64,000 nt of DNA from Chelativorans sp. AA-79 (GTDB lineage: Bacteria; Pseudomonadota; Alphaproteobacteria; Rhizobiales; Rhizobiaceae). Each line of letters opens with the position of its first letter. Position 1 is the first letter of the stretch. The position numbers and the translations under genes were made by a program. Below the pieces are notes generated by a model. The model was not told the DNA's origin. It was given only the letters and a program-made list of their open reading frames with translations, and ran no database searches. Where the stretch lies: contig NZ_CP120361.1 in the NCBI RefSeq assembly GCF_029457495.1, forward strand, positions 496,001-560,000. The letters run 5' to 3'. Positions 46,420-57,891 of this stretch are shown in pieces.

Positions 46420-47300
46420 CAGGCCACCCCTGCCGTCTCGCGCTCCCACGCTCCCGTCTCGGGGTCGAAGCGGCCGGAAAACTCCCACTCCGCAGGCCCG
46501 GTCATCATCACGTGGTCGTCGTCGCGCCAGAAGATCTGAAGCGGCCCGCCCGGCAGGTTCACGGTCACGCGCCGGCCCGTGCGGCCGGTGCGGGCGGCCG
46601 AGACGGCGGCCGCGCAGGCGGCAGAGCCGCAGGCGAGTGTCAGCCCCGCGCCGCGCTCCCAGGTGCGCATGGTGAGTTCCCCGGGCGAATCCACGCGGGC
46701 GACGGTGATGTTGGCGCGCTCCGGGAAGATCGGATGGTTTTCGAGCATCGGCCCGAAACGCTCCAGATCATAGGAGTAGGGATCGTCCTCGACCCAGAAT
46801 ATGGCGTGCGGGTTGCCCATCGAGGCCACGGAGGGCGAATGCAGCACGGGCGCGTCGATCGGACCCACCTGCAACTCGATCTTGCGCGTGTCGCGGAACT
46901 CCTCGGCAAGCGGAATCTCCTGCCAGCCGAAGCAGGGCTTGCCCATGTCGACCGAGATCAGACCGGTTTCGTGCTCTTCCGCCGTCAGCACGCCCGCCAC
47001 GGTCTGGAACGTAAAGGCCCGCCGTCCGGTCTCGGCGGCAAGCGCCTGCACCACGCAGCGCATGCCGTTGCCGCAGGCCTGCGCCTGGCTGCCGTCGGAA
47101 TTGATGATCTCGACATAACTGTCCGTGCCCGGTAGGCGCGGATCGTGGATCGCCATGATCTGGTCGAAATGTGTGGCCGGGTCGGCAGCGAGCGCGCGCG
47201 CGGCGTCCGGGTTCACGCGGCCCGCACGGCCGCGCATATCGGCAACGATGATCGCATTGCCGAGCCCGTTCATCTTCGCGAATGACGCCTGTCCGGCCAT
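46419..47300 (-). CDS. dapF: Diaminopimelate epimerase
   Basis: A 293-residue cofactor-independent epimerase making meso-DAP for lysine and peptidoglycan. Both catalytic cysteines are present: C76 in QACGNGMRC and the second in [31 protein letters not shown] at the N-terminus and [14 protein letters not shown] in the middle are conserved. It is first of the dapF-mtaB-ftsY-yciB cluster, with the promoter in the 240-bp region upstream. Confidence 0.96.
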   Translation of the reverse strand: MAGQASFAKMNGLGNAIIVADMRGRAGRVNPDAARALAADPATHFDQIMAIHDPRLPGTDSYVEIINSDGSQAQACGNGMRCVVQALAAETGRRAFTFQTVAGVLTAEEHETGLISVDMGKPCFGWQEIPLAEEFRDTRKIELQVGPIDAPVLHSPSVASMGNPHAIFWVEDDPYSYDLERFGPMLENHPIFPERANITVARVDSPGELTMRTWERGAGLTLACGSAACAAAVSAARTGRTGRRVTVNLPGGPLQIFWRDDDHVMMTGPAEWEFSGRFDPETGAWERETAGVA

Positions 47301-47377
47301 AAGGCTCCAATCCCTTCGGGGTTCGGGGCCTATATGGCGGATAGCGGCGGAAATTACCAGATGGCGCGGGGTCTAAG

Positions 47378-47539
47378 TCAGGCAATCGCGAAGACGCCGA
47401 GTACGGCCAGCAGGAAGAGCACGAGCACGATGCCGATCAGGATCTTGACGCCCGTCATCGCCACGCCTGCAAGCGAATTCAAGCCGAGCAGGCCGGCAAC
47501 GGCTGCTACGATCAAAAGAATGAGTATCCACTCAAGCAT
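47378..47539 (-). CDS. DUF1328 small membrane protein (YtjA-like)
   Basis: A 53-residue peptide: MLEWILILLIVAAVAGLLGL, a short NSLAGVAMTG link and VKILIGIVLVLFLLAVLGVF. Two helices and the GLLG...A-G-V pattern define DUF1328, a stress-induced small membrane family. GGAGAGG lies 7 nt upstream of ATG 47539. It is the first of two minus-strand transcripts here, ahead of dapF. Confidence 0.9.
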   Translation of the reverse strand: MLEWILILLIVAAVAGLLGLNSLAGVAMTGVKILIGIVLVLFLLAVLGVFAIA

Positions 47540-47727
47540 CAGAAACCTCTCCGGTTGAAACCGAAGTGTTAACGCGCCCTCCCGCCGCCGGTTCCTCCAT
47601 CACGGGCGGCAAGGCAAATTTCCACTTTGAAACCGGTTCTTAACCATAGATGGATGTGATAGCTTCCTGATCTCGCCTGGATGGACCAGTCAGGGCGTCA
47701 TTGGGTAGGCCCAAAACGGAGAGAGGA

Positions 47728-48267
47728 ATGCCGAGTTCGAAAACCGGAGTTTTTGCGATTTCGCTTCTGGCGCTTGCCTTGGCCGGCTGCCAGTCGGAGC
47801 GGCTCAACCCGGTGCCAGCGCGCGCGCCGCAACCGCTGCCCGCGGCGCCCTCCGGCACCGTGACCGGCAGCCAGCTTCCTCCGCCCGCACAGCCCGGTGC
47901 AGGCGGGTTCCCGCCCGCTCCCGGCCAGACGGGAACCGAGATGGCTGCCGTCGATCCGGCCGGCCAGGCCGCAGCCGCCTCCGCCGCGCCCATCGAGAAG
48001 AACAGCCTGCTCGGCTCGTGGAGCGTCAACACGGGCGGCTCGACCTGCCAGATGTTCCTGACGCTCACCAAATACGGCAATTCGTCCCGCGGCGGTACGC
48101 GCGGCTGTTCCAACGAGCTTGCCAATATGCGGGCCTGGGATGTCGCCGGCAATCAAGTCGTCGTCTATGATGAAGGCGGCAACACGATCGCTCGCCTTAA
48201 TTCCACCGGGGCAGGCAGCTATAGCGGCCAGACGACGGGCGGCTCGTCGATCTCGCTTTCCCGCTGA
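47728..48267 (+). CDS. Outer-membrane lipoprotein related to Brucella Omp19 (AprI/Inh fold)
   Basis: A 179-residue lipoprotein. The lipobox LALAGC (cleavage before Cys 21) is followed by a Pro/Ala-rich linker to about 95. A small beta-barrel domain follows: GSWSVNTGGSTCQMFLTLTK, TRGCSNELANMRAWDVAGNQ, VVVYDEGGNTIARLNSTGAG and YSGQTTGGSSISLSR. The C-terminal end QTTGGxxxxLSR and the AWxVxGxQxVxYD block match my memory of Omp19, a protease inhibitor of Brucella. Two cysteines probably form a disulfide. GAGAGGA sits just before ATG 47728. Confidence 0.85.
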   Translation: MPSSKTGVFAISLLALALAGCQSERLNPVPARAPQPLPAAPSGTVTGSQLPPPAQPGAGGFPPAPGQTGTEMAAVDPAGQAAAASAAPIEKNSLLGSWSVNTGGSTCQMFLTLTKYGNSSRGGTRGCSNELANMRAWDVAGNQVVVYDEGGNTIARLNSTGAGSYSGQTTGGSSISLSR

Positions 48268-48329
48268 AAGCGGCGTGCGGGCGCGTCGCGCCCGCCTTCC
48301 ATGGAACGAAAGGTTCTTCGGCCCGTCTC

Positions 48330-49502
48330 ATGTCCCTGCGTGACGTAGAAACCCATCCTTCCGTTGCGCGGCGCTACGCGCATATGGTCGAGACGGGAGC
48401 CGTGTCCCGTGACGAGCAGCAGGAGAAGGTCGCGGTCGCGCTCGACGGCCTGATCTCGCGCATCGCGGAGCGTCGGCTCGCCCGCAAGTCCAGCGCGCTG
48501 GGCTGGCTTTTCGCCAAAGGCAGGAGAAACAGGGAGCCCGTTACCGGGCTCTATCTTTATGGGGGGGTCGGGCGCGGCAAGACCATGCTCATGGACCTCT
48601 TCTTCGAACTCGTGCCGGTGCGGGGGAAAAGGCGCGTCCATTTCAACGCTTTCATGGCCGACGTGCATGACCGTATCGCCGCCCACCGTGCCGCGCTCAA
48701 GAACGGGGAAACGCGCGAGACGGACCCGATCCCTCCGGTCGCCGCGGCCCTCGCGAGCGAGGCGTGGGTGCTGTGCTTCGACGAGTTCTCCGTGACCGAC
48801 ATCGCCGACGCGATGATCCTTTCCCGCCTTTTCTCCGCCCTGTTCGCCGAAGGCGTGGTGCTGGTGGCGACCTCGAACGTGGCGCCGGACGATCTTTACC
48901 GTGACGGCCTCAACCGCGGCCTGTTCGAGCCCTTCATCGACGTCCTGAAGCGGCATGCCAAGATCATGCATCTCGACGCCGGCACCGACTACAGGCTGGA
49001 GAAGCTCAGTCGCCTTCCGGTCTATCTCACGCCGCTGGGCCCCGAGGCCGATCGCACGATGGACGAAGCGTGGGAAGCGGCCGCAGGCGGCCGGGAAGGG
49101 CACGAGGAGACCCTGACGGTCAAGGGGCGGAGCGTGGCGGTGCCGAAGGCCGCCGGCCGCGCGGCACGCTTCGACTTCGCCGATCTGTGCAGCAAACCGC
49201 TCGGCGCGCGCGACTATCTCGCCATCGCTCAGCGCTTCGACACGGTCTTCATCGACCACGTGCCGGCGATGGACCTTTCGCGACGGAACGAGGCCAAACG
49301 CTTCATCCTGCTTGTCGACACGCTCTATGACAGCCGCACGCGGGTGTTCCTCTCCGCCGAAGCGGCACCGGAGGCGCTCTACCGGGCCGCCTCCGGAACG
49401 GAGAAATTCGAGTTCGACAGAACCGCCTCGCGGCTTGTCGAGATGCAGAGCCGCGAATGGGCACTGAATGCGCCGGAGCCGGAGGTTTCCGCGGCCCGAT
49501 AA
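48330..49502 (+). CDS. zapE: Cell division protein ZapE (AFG1-like ATPase)
   Basis: A 390-residue AAA-type ATPase. Walker A is YGGVGRGKTMLMD, Walker B VLCFDEFSVTDIADAM, sensor region VLVATSNVAPDDLYRDGLNR. RFDFADLCSKPLGARDYLAI is the family C-terminal block. ZapE associates with the divisome and destabilises FtsZ polymers at constriction. The position before mdh-suc is conserved in rhizobia. GC content and codon use look normal. Confidence 0.94.
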   Translation: MSLRDVETHPSVARRYAHMVETGAVSRDEQQEKVAVALDGLISRIAERRLARKSSALGWLFAKGRRNREPVTGLYLYGGVGRGKTMLMDLFFELVPVRGKRRVHFNAFMADVHDRIAAHRAALKNGETRETDPIPPVAAALASEAWVLCFDEFSVTDIADAMILSRLFSALFAEGVVLVATSNVAPDDLYRDGLNRGLFEPFIDVLKRHAKIMHLDAGTDYRLEKLSRLPVYLTPLGPEADRTMDEAWEAAAGGREGHEETLTVKGRSVAVPKAAGRAARFDFADLCSKPLGARDYLAIAQRFDTVFIDHVPAMDLSRRNEAKRFILLVDTLYDSRTRVFLSAEAAPEALYRAASGTEKFEFDRTASRLVEMQSREWALNAPEPEVSAAR

Positions 49503-49517
49503 GGTTGGCGATTACGT

Positions 49518-49527
49518 TTACGTAAAT
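49518..49527. promoter_or_regulatory. Palindromic site TTTACGTAAA upstream of mdh
   Basis: A perfect 10-bp palindrome within ATTACGTTTACGTAAAT, 173 bp before mdh and 16 bp after the zapE stop. Its symmetry suggests a regulator operator (LacI or GntR families use sites of this kind), but no regulator can be named. Confidence 0.4.
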
Positions 49528-49681
49528 CCCGAATGATCTAAACGATTGAAAACACTGGGGTCAAAAGAATCGGTTGAATTTTTACGCCTGCGGCATTATG
49601 GCAAGCGGGATTTTCAGGGCCTTCTTCCGGCTCCAGCCCTCGCAATCTGTCGGCCTCTGCTCGTGCGGCCGGCGCGTCTGA

Positions 49682-50665
<984 letters not shown>

Positions 50666-50677
50666 GAGCTCTTCGAC

Positions 50678-51874
50678 ATGAACATCCATGAATATCAGGC
50701 CAAGGAACTCCTGAAGGGTTACGGCGCACCGGTCGCGCAGGGCGTGGCGGTGTTCACGCCCGATGAGGCGGAGGCCGCCGCAAAAAGACTGCCCGGACCG
50801 CTCTATGTGGTGAAGAGCCAGATCCATGCCGGCGGGCGCGGCAAGGGCAAGTTCAAGGAACTCGGCCCCGACGCCAAGGGCGGCGTGCGGCTCGCCAGGT
50901 CCGTCGAGGACGTGGTGGCCAATGTCAAGGAGATGCTCGGCAATACGCTGGTCACCAAGCAGACCGGTCCCGGGGGCAGGCAGGTGAACCGCCTTTATGT
51001 CGAGGACGGCGCCGACATCGCCCGCGAGCTCTATCTCTCGATCCTCATCGACCGCACGGTCGGCCGGCCCGCCTTCGTCGTCTCCACCGAGGGCGGCATG
51101 GACATCGAGGCCGTGGCGGAGGAGACGCCGGACAAGATCCTGACTCTCGCCGTCGATCCCGAAAAGGGCGTGACGGCGGAGGATGTAGCCAAGATCAATG
51201 CAGCGCTCGAGCTCGATGGCGAGGCGGCCAGGGACGGCGAGGCGCTGTTCCCGACGCTCTACAAAGCCTTCACCGAGAAGGACATGAGCCTGCTCGAGAT
51301 CAACCCGCTGATCGTGATGGAGAACGGCCGCCTGCGCGTGCTCGACGCCAAGGTCTCCTTCGACAACAACGCGCTCTTCCGCCACGAGGACGTCGTCGCG
51401 CTGCGCGACACGACGGAGGAAGACGCCAAGGAGATCGAGGCCTCCAGATACGACCTCTCCTATGTGGCGCTGGACGGCGATATCGGCTGCATGGTGAACG
51501 GCGCCGGCCTTGCCATGGCGACCATGGACATCATCAAACTCTATGGCGCCGAGCCCGCCAACTTCCTCGATGTGGGGGGCGGCGCGTCCAAGGAGAAGGT
51601 GACGGCCGCCTTCAAGATCATCACCGCCGACCCGAACGTGAAGGGCATCCTGGTCAACATCTTCGGCGGCATCATGCGCTGCGACGTGATCGCGGAAGGT
51701 GTGGTGGCCGCCGTGAAGGAAGTCGGCCTCAAGGTCCCGCTCGTCGTTCGTCTCGAAGGCACCAATGTCGATCTCGGCAAGAAGATCCTCGCCGAGAGCG
51801 GCCTCGACGTGACTCCCGCCGACGACCTCGACGACGCGGCCAAGAAGATCGTGGCGGCGGTGAAGGGAGCCTGA
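50678..51874 (+). CDS. sucC: Succinyl-CoA synthetase beta subunit
   Basis: A 398-residue ATP-grasp subunit ([38 protein letters not shown]). The C-terminal CoA-ligase domain is intact ([20 protein letters not shown] and [20 protein letters not shown]). With SucD it makes succinate and NTP from succinyl-CoA. Normally sucD follows directly; here a cupin gene intervenes, starting 4 nt after the sucC stop. Confidence 0.97.
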   Translation: MNIHEYQAKELLKGYGAPVAQGVAVFTPDEAEAAAKRLPGPLYVVKSQIHAGGRGKGKFKELGPDAKGGVRLARSVEDVVANVKEMLGNTLVTKQTGPGGRQVNRLYVEDGADIARELYLSILIDRTVGRPAFVVSTEGGMDIEAVAEETPDKILTLAVDPEKGVTAEDVAKINAALELDGEAARDGEALFPTLYKAFTEKDMSLLEINPLIVMENGRLRVLDAKVSFDNNALFRHEDVVALRDTTEEDAKEIEASRYDLSYVALDGDIGCMVNGAGLAMATMDIIKLYGAEPANFLDVGGGASKEKVTAAFKIITADPNVKGILVNIFGGIMRCDVIAEGVVAAVKEVGLKVPLVVRLEGTNVDLGKKILAESGLDVTPADDLDDAAKKIVAAVKGA

Positions 51875-51878
51875 CTCC

Positions 51879-52250
51879 ATGCCGCCCCGGAAGATCAACC
51901 TGCTGGAAGCGGCGGACCGCCAAATTCAGAAGGTATTCGACCCGCACGTGGCCGGCGATGTGAACGAATCCCAGGCGAAGGTCGCCAAGTTCGGCGAGGT
52001 CTTCGACTGGCATGCTCACGAGAAGGAGGACGAGGCGTTCCTCGTTCTGCGCGGGCGGATCGCGATCGATTTCCGGGACGGCTCCGTCGAACTCGACGAG
52101 GGCGAGTTCCTCGTCGTGCCGCGGGCGGTGGAGCACCGTCCGCGTTCTCTGACCAGGGAACCGGTGGTGCTGATGTTCGAACCCGCCACGACCCTCAATA
52201 CCGGCAATGCCGAAAGTGACCTCACCGTCACCGAGCTGAAGCGTCTGTAG
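51879..52250 (+). CDS. Cupin-domain protein inserted between sucC and sucD
   Basis: A 123-residue single-domain cupin. Motif 1 is [20 protein letters not shown] (His/His/Glu metal ligands) and motif 2 [18 protein letters not shown]. It is cytoplasmic, with no signal peptide. It starts 4 nt after sucC and ends 8 nt before sucD, so it is translated from the suc mRNA. I do not recall a cupin at this position in other rhizobia. Function unknown; small cupins of this type are often sugar- or acid-binding. The split of sucCD is the odd feature. Confidence 0.9.
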   Translation: MPPRKINLLEAADRQIQKVFDPHVAGDVNESQAKVAKFGEVFDWHAHEKEDEAFLVLRGRIAIDFRDGSVELDEGEFLVVPRAVEHRPRSLTREPVVLMFEPATTLNTGNAESDLTVTELKRL

Positions 52251-52258
52251 GAGATAGA

Positions 52259-53167
52259 ATGTCCATTCTCGTCAACAAAGACACCAAGGTCCTCGTCCAG
52301 GGGCTGACGGGCAAGACCGGCACTTTCCATACGGAGCAGGCGCTTGCTTATTACGGCACCAAGATGGTCGGCGGGGTCCATCCGAAGAAGGGTGGCGATA
52401 TCTGGCGCAGCGGCCTCGACAGCGCCGCCGAATTGCCGATCTTCGCCACTGTCGCGGAAGGCAAGGAGAAGACGGGCGCCGACGCTTCCGTCATCTATGT
52501 GCCGCCTGCAGGGGCCGCCGCCGCGATCGTCGAGGCGATCGAGGCGGAGATCCCGCTCATCGTCTGCATTACCGAGGGCATCCCGGTGATGGACATGGTG
52601 CATGTGAAGGCGAAGCTCGAAAAGTCGAAGTCCCGCCTCGTCGGGCCGAACTGCCCGGGCGTGCTCACGCCCGAGGAGTGCAAGATCGGCATCATGCCGG
52701 GCAACATCTTCAAGAAGGGCTCGGTGGGTGTTGTTTCACGCTCGGGCACGCTTACCTACGAGGCGGTGTTCCAGACCACCAATGAAGGCCTCGGCCAGAC
52801 CACGGCCGTCGGCATCGGCGGCGATCCGGTGAAGGGCACCGAATTCATCGATGTCCTGGAGATGTTCCTGGCCGACGACGAGACGAAATCCATCATCATG
52901 ATCGGCGAGATCGGCGGCTCGGCGGAAGAGGATGCCGCGCAGTTCCTGCTCGACGAGGCCAAGCGCGGCCGCAAGAAGCCGATGACTGGCTTCATCGCCG
53001 GCCGCACGGCGCCCAAGGGCCGCACCATGGGCCATGCGGGCGCGGTGATCTCCGGCGGCAAGGGCGGCGCGGAAGACAAGATCGCGGCCATGGAGCGGGC
53101 GGGCATCAAGGTGTCGCCCTCTCCGGCCCGGCTCGGAAAAACCTTGGTCGAGGCGATCAAGGGTTAG
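52259..53167 (+). CDS. sucD: Succinyl-CoA synthetase alpha subunit
   Basis: A 302-residue subunit with [20 protein letters not shown] at the start and [10 protein letters not shown]. The CoA and phosphohistidine sites are [20 protein letters not shown] and [18 protein letters not shown], in which H259 is the phosphorylated residue. GGAGA lies before ATG 52259. It is followed by a repeat-bearing gap before sucA. Confidence 0.97.
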   Translation: MSILVNKDTKVLVQGLTGKTGTFHTEQALAYYGTKMVGGVHPKKGGDIWRSGLDSAAELPIFATVAEGKEKTGADASVIYVPPAGAAAAIVEAIEAEIPLIVCITEGIPVMDMVHVKAKLEKSKSRLVGPNCPGVLTPEECKIGIMPGNIFKKGSVGVVSRSGTLTYEAVFQTTNEGLGQTTAVGIGGDPVKGTEFIDVLEMFLADDETKSIIMIGEIGGSAEEDAAQFLLDEAKRGRKKPMTGFIAGRTAPKGRTMGHAGAVISGGKGGAEDKIAAMERAGIKVSPSPARLGKTLVEAIKG

Positions 53168-53263
53168 CGAGTAGCGAATAGGGGAGTAGCGAATAGGGAC
53201 GTACAGGATCGGCGGATGCGCGAGAGGAAATCCCTGCTCGCTATTCGCTACTCCCTACTCGCT
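53166..53263. repeat. Inverted AGCGAGTAG/GTAGCGAATAG repeat between sucD and sucA
   Basis: The left arm (53166-53197) is made of AGCGAGTAG and two GTAGCGAATAGG units. The right arm (about 53236-53263) is its complement with one 8-nt unit missing. It can fold into a large hairpin in the sucD-sucA transcript. A degenerate relative lies at 59959-59990. Similar GCGAATAG-rich repeats are frequent in rhizobial intergenic DNA. Confidence 0.75.
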
Positions 53264-53300
53264 CTGAACAGGAGACGAAGCCAAAAGCTTCGAGATAAAG

Positions 53301-56288
53301 ATGGCACGGCAGAACCAGGCCAACGACGATTTTTCCATCACCTCGTTCCTCTACGGCGGCAACGCCGCTTATATCGAGGATCTCTACGCATCCTATGAAA
53401 GCGATCCGGGCTCGGTCAGCGATGACTGGCGCGCCTTCTTCAGCCAGCTCAAGGATAACGCCGCGGACGTGAAGAAGAGCGCGGAGGGCGCCTCCTGGAA
53501 GAAGAAGGACTGGCCGCTCACCGTCAATGGCGAACTGGTCTCCGCGCTCGACGGCAATTGGGCGGCGCTCGAAGGAGACATCGACCTCAAGCTCAGGAAG
53601 AAGGCGGCCGAAGGCGGCGTGGCCCTCTCGGAAGCCGAGGTGCACCGCGCCACGCGTGATTCCGTCCGCGCCATCATGATGATCCGTGCCTACCGCATGC
53701 GCGGGCACCTGCACGCCAATCTCGATCCGCTCGGCATCGCCAACCCGCTCGAGGACTACAACGAGCTTTCGCCCGAGGCCTACGGCTTCACGGAGGCGGA
53801 TTTCGACCGGCCGATCTTCATCGACAACGTGCTCGGGCTGGAGACCGCCACCATCCGGGACATGCTGGCGATCCTGAAGCGCACCTACTGCTCCACGCTC
53901 GGCGTGGAATTCATGCACATCTCCAACCCCGAGGAGAAGGCCTGGATCCAGGAGCGCATCGAGGGGCCGGACAAGGGCGTGGCCTTCACCGCCAACGGCA
54001 AGAAGGCGATCCTGCAGAAGCTGATCGAGGCGGAAGGCTTCGAGCAGTTCATCGACGTCAAGTATAAGGGCACCAAGCGCTTCGGCCTCGACGGCAGCGA
54101 ATCGCTCATCCCCGCGCTGGAGCAGATCATCAAGCGCGGCGGCCAGTTGGGCCTCCAGGAGATCGTGCTCGGCATGGCCCATCGCGGCCGTCTCAACGTG
54201 CTCTCCCAGGTCATGGGCAAGCCGCACCGCGCCATCTTCCACGAGTTCAAGGGCGGCTCCATCGCCCCTGACGACGTGGAGGGCTCGGGCGACGTGAAGT
54301 ACCATCTCGGCGCCTCCTCCGACCGGGAGTTCGACGGCAACAAGGTGCACCTGTCGCTGACCGCCAATCCATCCCATCTGGAGATCGTCGATCCGGTGGT
54401 GATGGGCAAGGCCCGCGCCAAGCAGGACCAGCTTTACGGCCGCACGCGTGACGAGGTGGTGCCGCTTCCCGAGCGCGCCCGCGTCATGCCGCTTCTCCTG
54501 CACGGCGATGCCGCCTTCGCCGGCCAGGGCGTCGTCGCGGAATGCCTGGGGCTATCGGGGCTGCGCGGCCACCGCGTCGGCGGCACGGTGCACTTCATCA
54601 TCAACAACCAGATCGGCTTCACCACCAATCCGCGCTTCTCGCGCTCCTCGCCCTATCCTTCAGATGTGGCGAAGATGATCGAGGCGCCGATCTTCCACGT
54701 GAACGGCGACGATCCGGAAGCGGTGGTCTATGCCGCCAAGGTGGCCACCGAGTTCCGCATGGCCTTCCACAAGCCGGTCGTCATCGACATGTTCTGCTAC
54801 CGCCGCTTCGGCCACAATGAGGGCGACGAGCCGGCGTTCACGCAGCCGATCATGTACAAGATGATCCGGTCGCATCCCACGACGGTCGAGATCTATTCGA
54901 AGAAGCTCGTCGAGGAAGGCCTCGTCACCAAGGACGACATCGACCAGATGCGGGCCGAGTGGCGCTCGACGCTCGAGGCGGAGTTCGAGGCCGGGCAGTC
55001 CTACAAGCCCAACAAGGCCGACTGGCTCGATGGCGCCTGGTCGGGCCTCAAGAAGGCCGATGACGAGGACGAGCAGCGCCGCGGCAAGACCGCCGTGCCG
55101 GTGAAGACGCTCAAAGAGATCGGCAAGACGCTGACGGAGGTGCCTGAGGGTTTCGAGGTTCACCGCACCATCCGGCGCTTCCTGGACAACCGCAAGAAGA
55201 TGATCGAGACCGGCGAGGGGATCGACTGGGCGACGGCCGAGGCGCTGGCCTTCGGCTCGATCCTGCTCGAAGGCAATCCCGTGCGCCTTTCCGGCCAGGA
55301 TTCGGAGCGCGGCACCTTCTCGCAGCGCCATTCCGTGCTCTACGACCAGCGCGACGAGAATCGGTATATCCCGCTCAACCATCTGGGACCGCAGCAGGCC
55401 TATTACGAGGTCATCAACTCGATGCTTTCGGAAGAGGCGGTCCTGGGCTTCGAGTACGGATATTCACTGGCCGAGCCGCGGGCGCTGACGCTCTGGGAAG
55501 CCCAGTTCGGCGATTTCGCCAACGGCGCACAGGTGGTGTTCGACCAGTTCATCTCGTCGGGCGAGCGCAAGTGGCTGCGCATGTCCGGCCTCGTCTGCCT
55601 CCTGCCGCACGGCTATGAGGGCCAGGGGCCGGAGCACTCCTCCGCCCGCCTGGAGCGCTTCCTGCAGATGTGCGCCGAGGACAACATGCAGGTGGCGAAC
55701 TGCACCACCCCCGCCAACTACTTCCACGCCCTGCGCCGGCAGCTGAAGCGCGACTTCCGCAAGCCGCTCATCCTGATGACGCCGAAGTCGCTCCTGCGGC
55801 ACAAGCGGGCGGTCTCGACCCTTTCGGAACTGTCGGGCGAGAGCTCGTTCCACCGGCTTTTGTGGGATGATGCGCAGTCTTTGCCGGGCGAGCCGATCAA
55901 GCTCGTCAAGGATTCGAAGATCCGACGCGTCGTCATGTGCTCCGGCAAGGTCTATTACGACCTCTACGAGGAGCGCGAGAAGCGCGGCGTCAACGATGTC
56001 TATCTCCTGCGCGTGGAACAGCTCTACCCGTTCCCGGCCAAGGCACTGATCACGGAGCTGTCACGCTTCCGCAATGCGGAGATGGTCTGGTGTCAGGAGG
56101 AGCCCAAGAACATGGGCGCCTGGTCTTTCATCGATCCCTATCTCGAATGGGTGCTGCAGCACATCGAAGCGAAGAACAAGCGCGTGCGCTATGCGGGCCG
56201 GCCGGCCTCCGCTTCGCCCGCCACCGGCCTCATGTCCAAGCATCTGGAGCAGCTCGCGCAGCTTCTCGAAGACGCGCTGGGCGGCTGA
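53301..56288 (+). CDS. sucA: 2-oxoglutarate dehydrogenase E1 component
   Basis: A 995-residue thiamine-diphosphate enzyme. N-terminal [20 protein letters not shown]; the ThDP core is [20 protein letters not shown] and [15 protein letters not shown], then [19 protein letters not shown]. The C-terminal block is [20 protein letters not shown] and [12 protein letters not shown]. It decarboxylates 2-oxoglutarate and passes succinyl to SucB. It is 133 bp after sucD, across the inverted repeat. Confidence 0.97.
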   Translation: MARQNQANDDFSITSFLYGGNAAYIEDLYASYESDPGSVSDDWRAFFSQLKDNAADVKKSAEGASWKKKDWPLTVNGELVSALDGNWAALEGDIDLKLRKKAAEGGVALSEAEVHRATRDSVRAIMMIRAYRMRGHLHANLDPLGIANPLEDYNELSPEAYGFTEADFDRPIFIDNVLGLETATIRDMLAILKRTYCSTLGVEFMHISNPEEKAWIQERIEGPDKGVAFTANGKKAILQKLIEAEGFEQFIDVKYKGTKRFGLDGSESLIPALEQIIKRGGQLGLQEIVLGMAHRGRLNVLSQVMGKPHRAIFHEFKGGSIAPDDVEGSGDVKYHLGASSDREFDGNKVHLSLTANPSHLEIVDPVVMGKARAKQDQLYGRTRDEVVPLPERARVMPLLLHGDAAFAGQGVVAECLGLSGLRGHRVGGTVHFIINNQIGFTTNPRFSRSSPYPSDVAKMIEAPIFHVNGDDPEAVVYAAKVATEFRMAFHKPVVIDMFCYRRFGHNEGDEPAFTQPIMYKMIRSHPTTVEIYSKKLVEEGLVTKDDIDQMRAEWRSTLEAEFEAGQSYKPNKADWLDGAWSGLKKADDEDEQRRGKTAVPVKTLKEIGKTLTEVPEGFEVHRTIRRFLDNRKKMIETGEGIDWATAEALAFGSILLEGNPVRLSGQDSERGTFSQRHSVLYDQRDENRYIPLNHLGPQQAYYEVINSMLSEEAVLGFEYGYSLAEPRALTLWEAQFGDFANGAQVVFDQFISSGERKWLRMSGLVCLLPHGYEGQGPEHSSARLERFLQMCAEDNMQVANCTTPANYFHALRRQLKRDFRKPLILMTPKSLLRHKRAVSTLSELSGESSFHRLLWDDAQSLPGEPIKLVKDSKIRRVVMCSGKVYYDLYEEREKRGVNDVYLLRVEQLYPFPAKALITELSRFRNAEMVWCQEEPKNMGAWSFIDPYLEWVLQHIEAKNKRVRYAGRPASASPATGLMSKHLEQLAQLLEDALGG

Positions 56289-56325
56289 ACGCAACGACCT
56301 CAAAAAGAACCGACGGAACAGAACC

Positions 56326-57615
56326 ATGGCTACTGAAATCCGCGTTCCCACTCTGGGTGAATCCGTTACCGAGGCCACCATCGGCCGCTGGTTCAAGCAG
56401 GTCGGCGACGCGATCGCCGTCGACGAGCCCCTCGTCGAGCTCGAGACCGACAAGGTGACGGTGGAGGTGCCTGCGCCTTCCGCCGGCACGCTGCAGGAGA
56501 TTTCCGTCAAGGAAGGCGAGACCGTCGAGGTCGGGGCGCTGCTCGGCTCCATCGGCGGGGGCGGCGCTGCTGCCGCGCCGGCCAGGCAGGCGCCCGCCCG
56601 GGAAGAGAAGGAGGAAGCCGTGGCGCAGGCCGCGGGTGCCGCCGGCAGCGAAGACACCGGGCAAGCCGTCGAGAAGACCGCGGAAGTGGGCGGCGAGCCG
56701 CAGATCGAGGAGCGCAAGCGGCCGCCTGCACCTTCCGCCGCCAAGCTCATGGCCGAGAACAAGCTCTCGAGCGACGATGTCGCCGGTTCCGGCAAGGACG
56801 GGCAGGTGCTCAAGGGCGACGTGCTGGGCGCTATCGAGCGCGGCGGGCGCGGCGCGCCCAGCCAGCCGGCCGAGACGCCGAAAGTTGCCCGCGCGCCTTC
56901 CGCAGCGGAGGACGAGGCACGCGAGGAGCGTGTGAAGATGACGCGCCTGCGCCAGACCATCGCGCGCCGCCTCAAGGATGCGCAGAACACGGCCGCCATG
57001 CTCACCACCTTCAACGAGGTGGACATGACGGCCGTCATGGACCTGCGCAAGAAGTACAAGGACCTGTTCGAGAAGAAGCACAATGTGAAGCTCGGCTTCA
57101 TGGGCTTCTTCACCAAGGCGGTCTGCCACGCGCTGAAGGAGATCCCGGCCGTCAATGCCGAGATCGACGGCGCGGACATCGTCTACAAGAATTACTGCCA
57201 TATCGGCGTGGCCGTGGGCACGGACCGCGGCCTCGTCGTGCCCGTGGTGCGCGATGCCGACCGCATGAGCATCGCCGAGATCGAAAAGGAGGTCGGCCGT
57301 CTGGGCGCGGAAGCCCGCGACGGCAAGCTCGCGCTGGCCGACATGCAGGGCGGCACCTTCACCATCTCCAATGGCGGCGTCTACGGTTCGCTGATGTCGA
57401 CGCCGATCCTCAATGCCCCGCAGTCGGGCATCCTGGGCATGCACAAGATCCAGGAGCGGCCGATGGTCGTCGGCGGGCAGATCGTCGTCCGCCCCATGAT
57501 GTACCTCGCCCTCTCCTACGATCACCGCGTCGTCGACGGCAAGGAGGCGGTCACCTTCCTTGTCCGCATCAAGGACGTGCTCGAGGATCCCGAACGCTTG
57601 GTGCTCGATCTTTAG
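56326..57615 (+). CDS. sucB: Dihydrolipoyllysine-residue succinyltransferase E2
   Basis: A 429-residue E2 subunit. One lipoyl domain carries lipoylated K43 ([12 protein letters not shown]). A variable Ala/Glu/Pro linker follows, then the peripheral-subunit-binding domain ([20 protein letters not shown]) and the catalytic domain with [20 protein letters not shown] and the active site [12 protein letters not shown] (H400, D404). It forms the core of the 2-oxoglutarate dehydrogenase complex. It is 37 bp after sucA. Confidence 0.97.
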   Translation: MATEIRVPTLGESVTEATIGRWFKQVGDAIAVDEPLVELETDKVTVEVPAPSAGTLQEISVKEGETVEVGALLGSIGGGGAAAAPARQAPAREEKEEAVAQAAGAAGSEDTGQAVEKTAEVGGEPQIEERKRPPAPSAAKLMAENKLSSDDVAGSGKDGQVLKGDVLGAIERGGRGAPSQPAETPKVARAPSAAEDEAREERVKMTRLRQTIARRLKDAQNTAAMLTTFNEVDMTAVMDLRKKYKDLFEKKHNVKLGFMGFFTKAVCHALKEIPAVNAEIDGADIVYKNYCHIGVAVGTDRGLVVPVVRDADRMSIAEIEKEVGRLGAEARDGKLALADMQGGTFTISNGGVYGSLMSTPILNAPQSGILGMHKIQERPMVVGGQIVVRPMMYLALSYDHRVVDGKEAVTFLVRIKDVLEDPERLVLDL

Positions 57616-57652
57616 GACAGATGGTTTCAGGATTTCACTCCGGGCGGTTACC

Positions 57653-57805
57653 CCCCTCTGCCCTGCCGGGCATCTCCCCCTCAAGGGGGGAGATCAGCCT
57701 GGATTACCCCCTTCGCCAGCCGTCACAGTTGCAGAACAGGTGTCGCGGTGAACGGCCGGTGCAGTCTCCCCCCTTGAGGGGGAGATGTCCGGCAGGACAG
57801 AGGGG
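57653..57805. repeat. Composite palindromic intergenic repeat, copy 2
   Basis: Arms at 57653-57694 and 57764-57805 are inverted copies flanking a 69-bp centre. Each has a CCCCTCTGCCCTGCCGGGCA-type edge and a CTCCCCC...GGGGGAG inner hairpin. Copy 1 lies at 16293-16444. Here it separates sucB from lpd, inside what would otherwise be one operon. Confidence 0.85.
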
Positions 57806-57891
57806 GGTGCGAAGGGGCGCAAAACTTTCCATCGGCCAAGTAGAGCTGAAAACGATTTTCCCTTTCCCCAAGAAGCAAGTGAGGGACTTCC

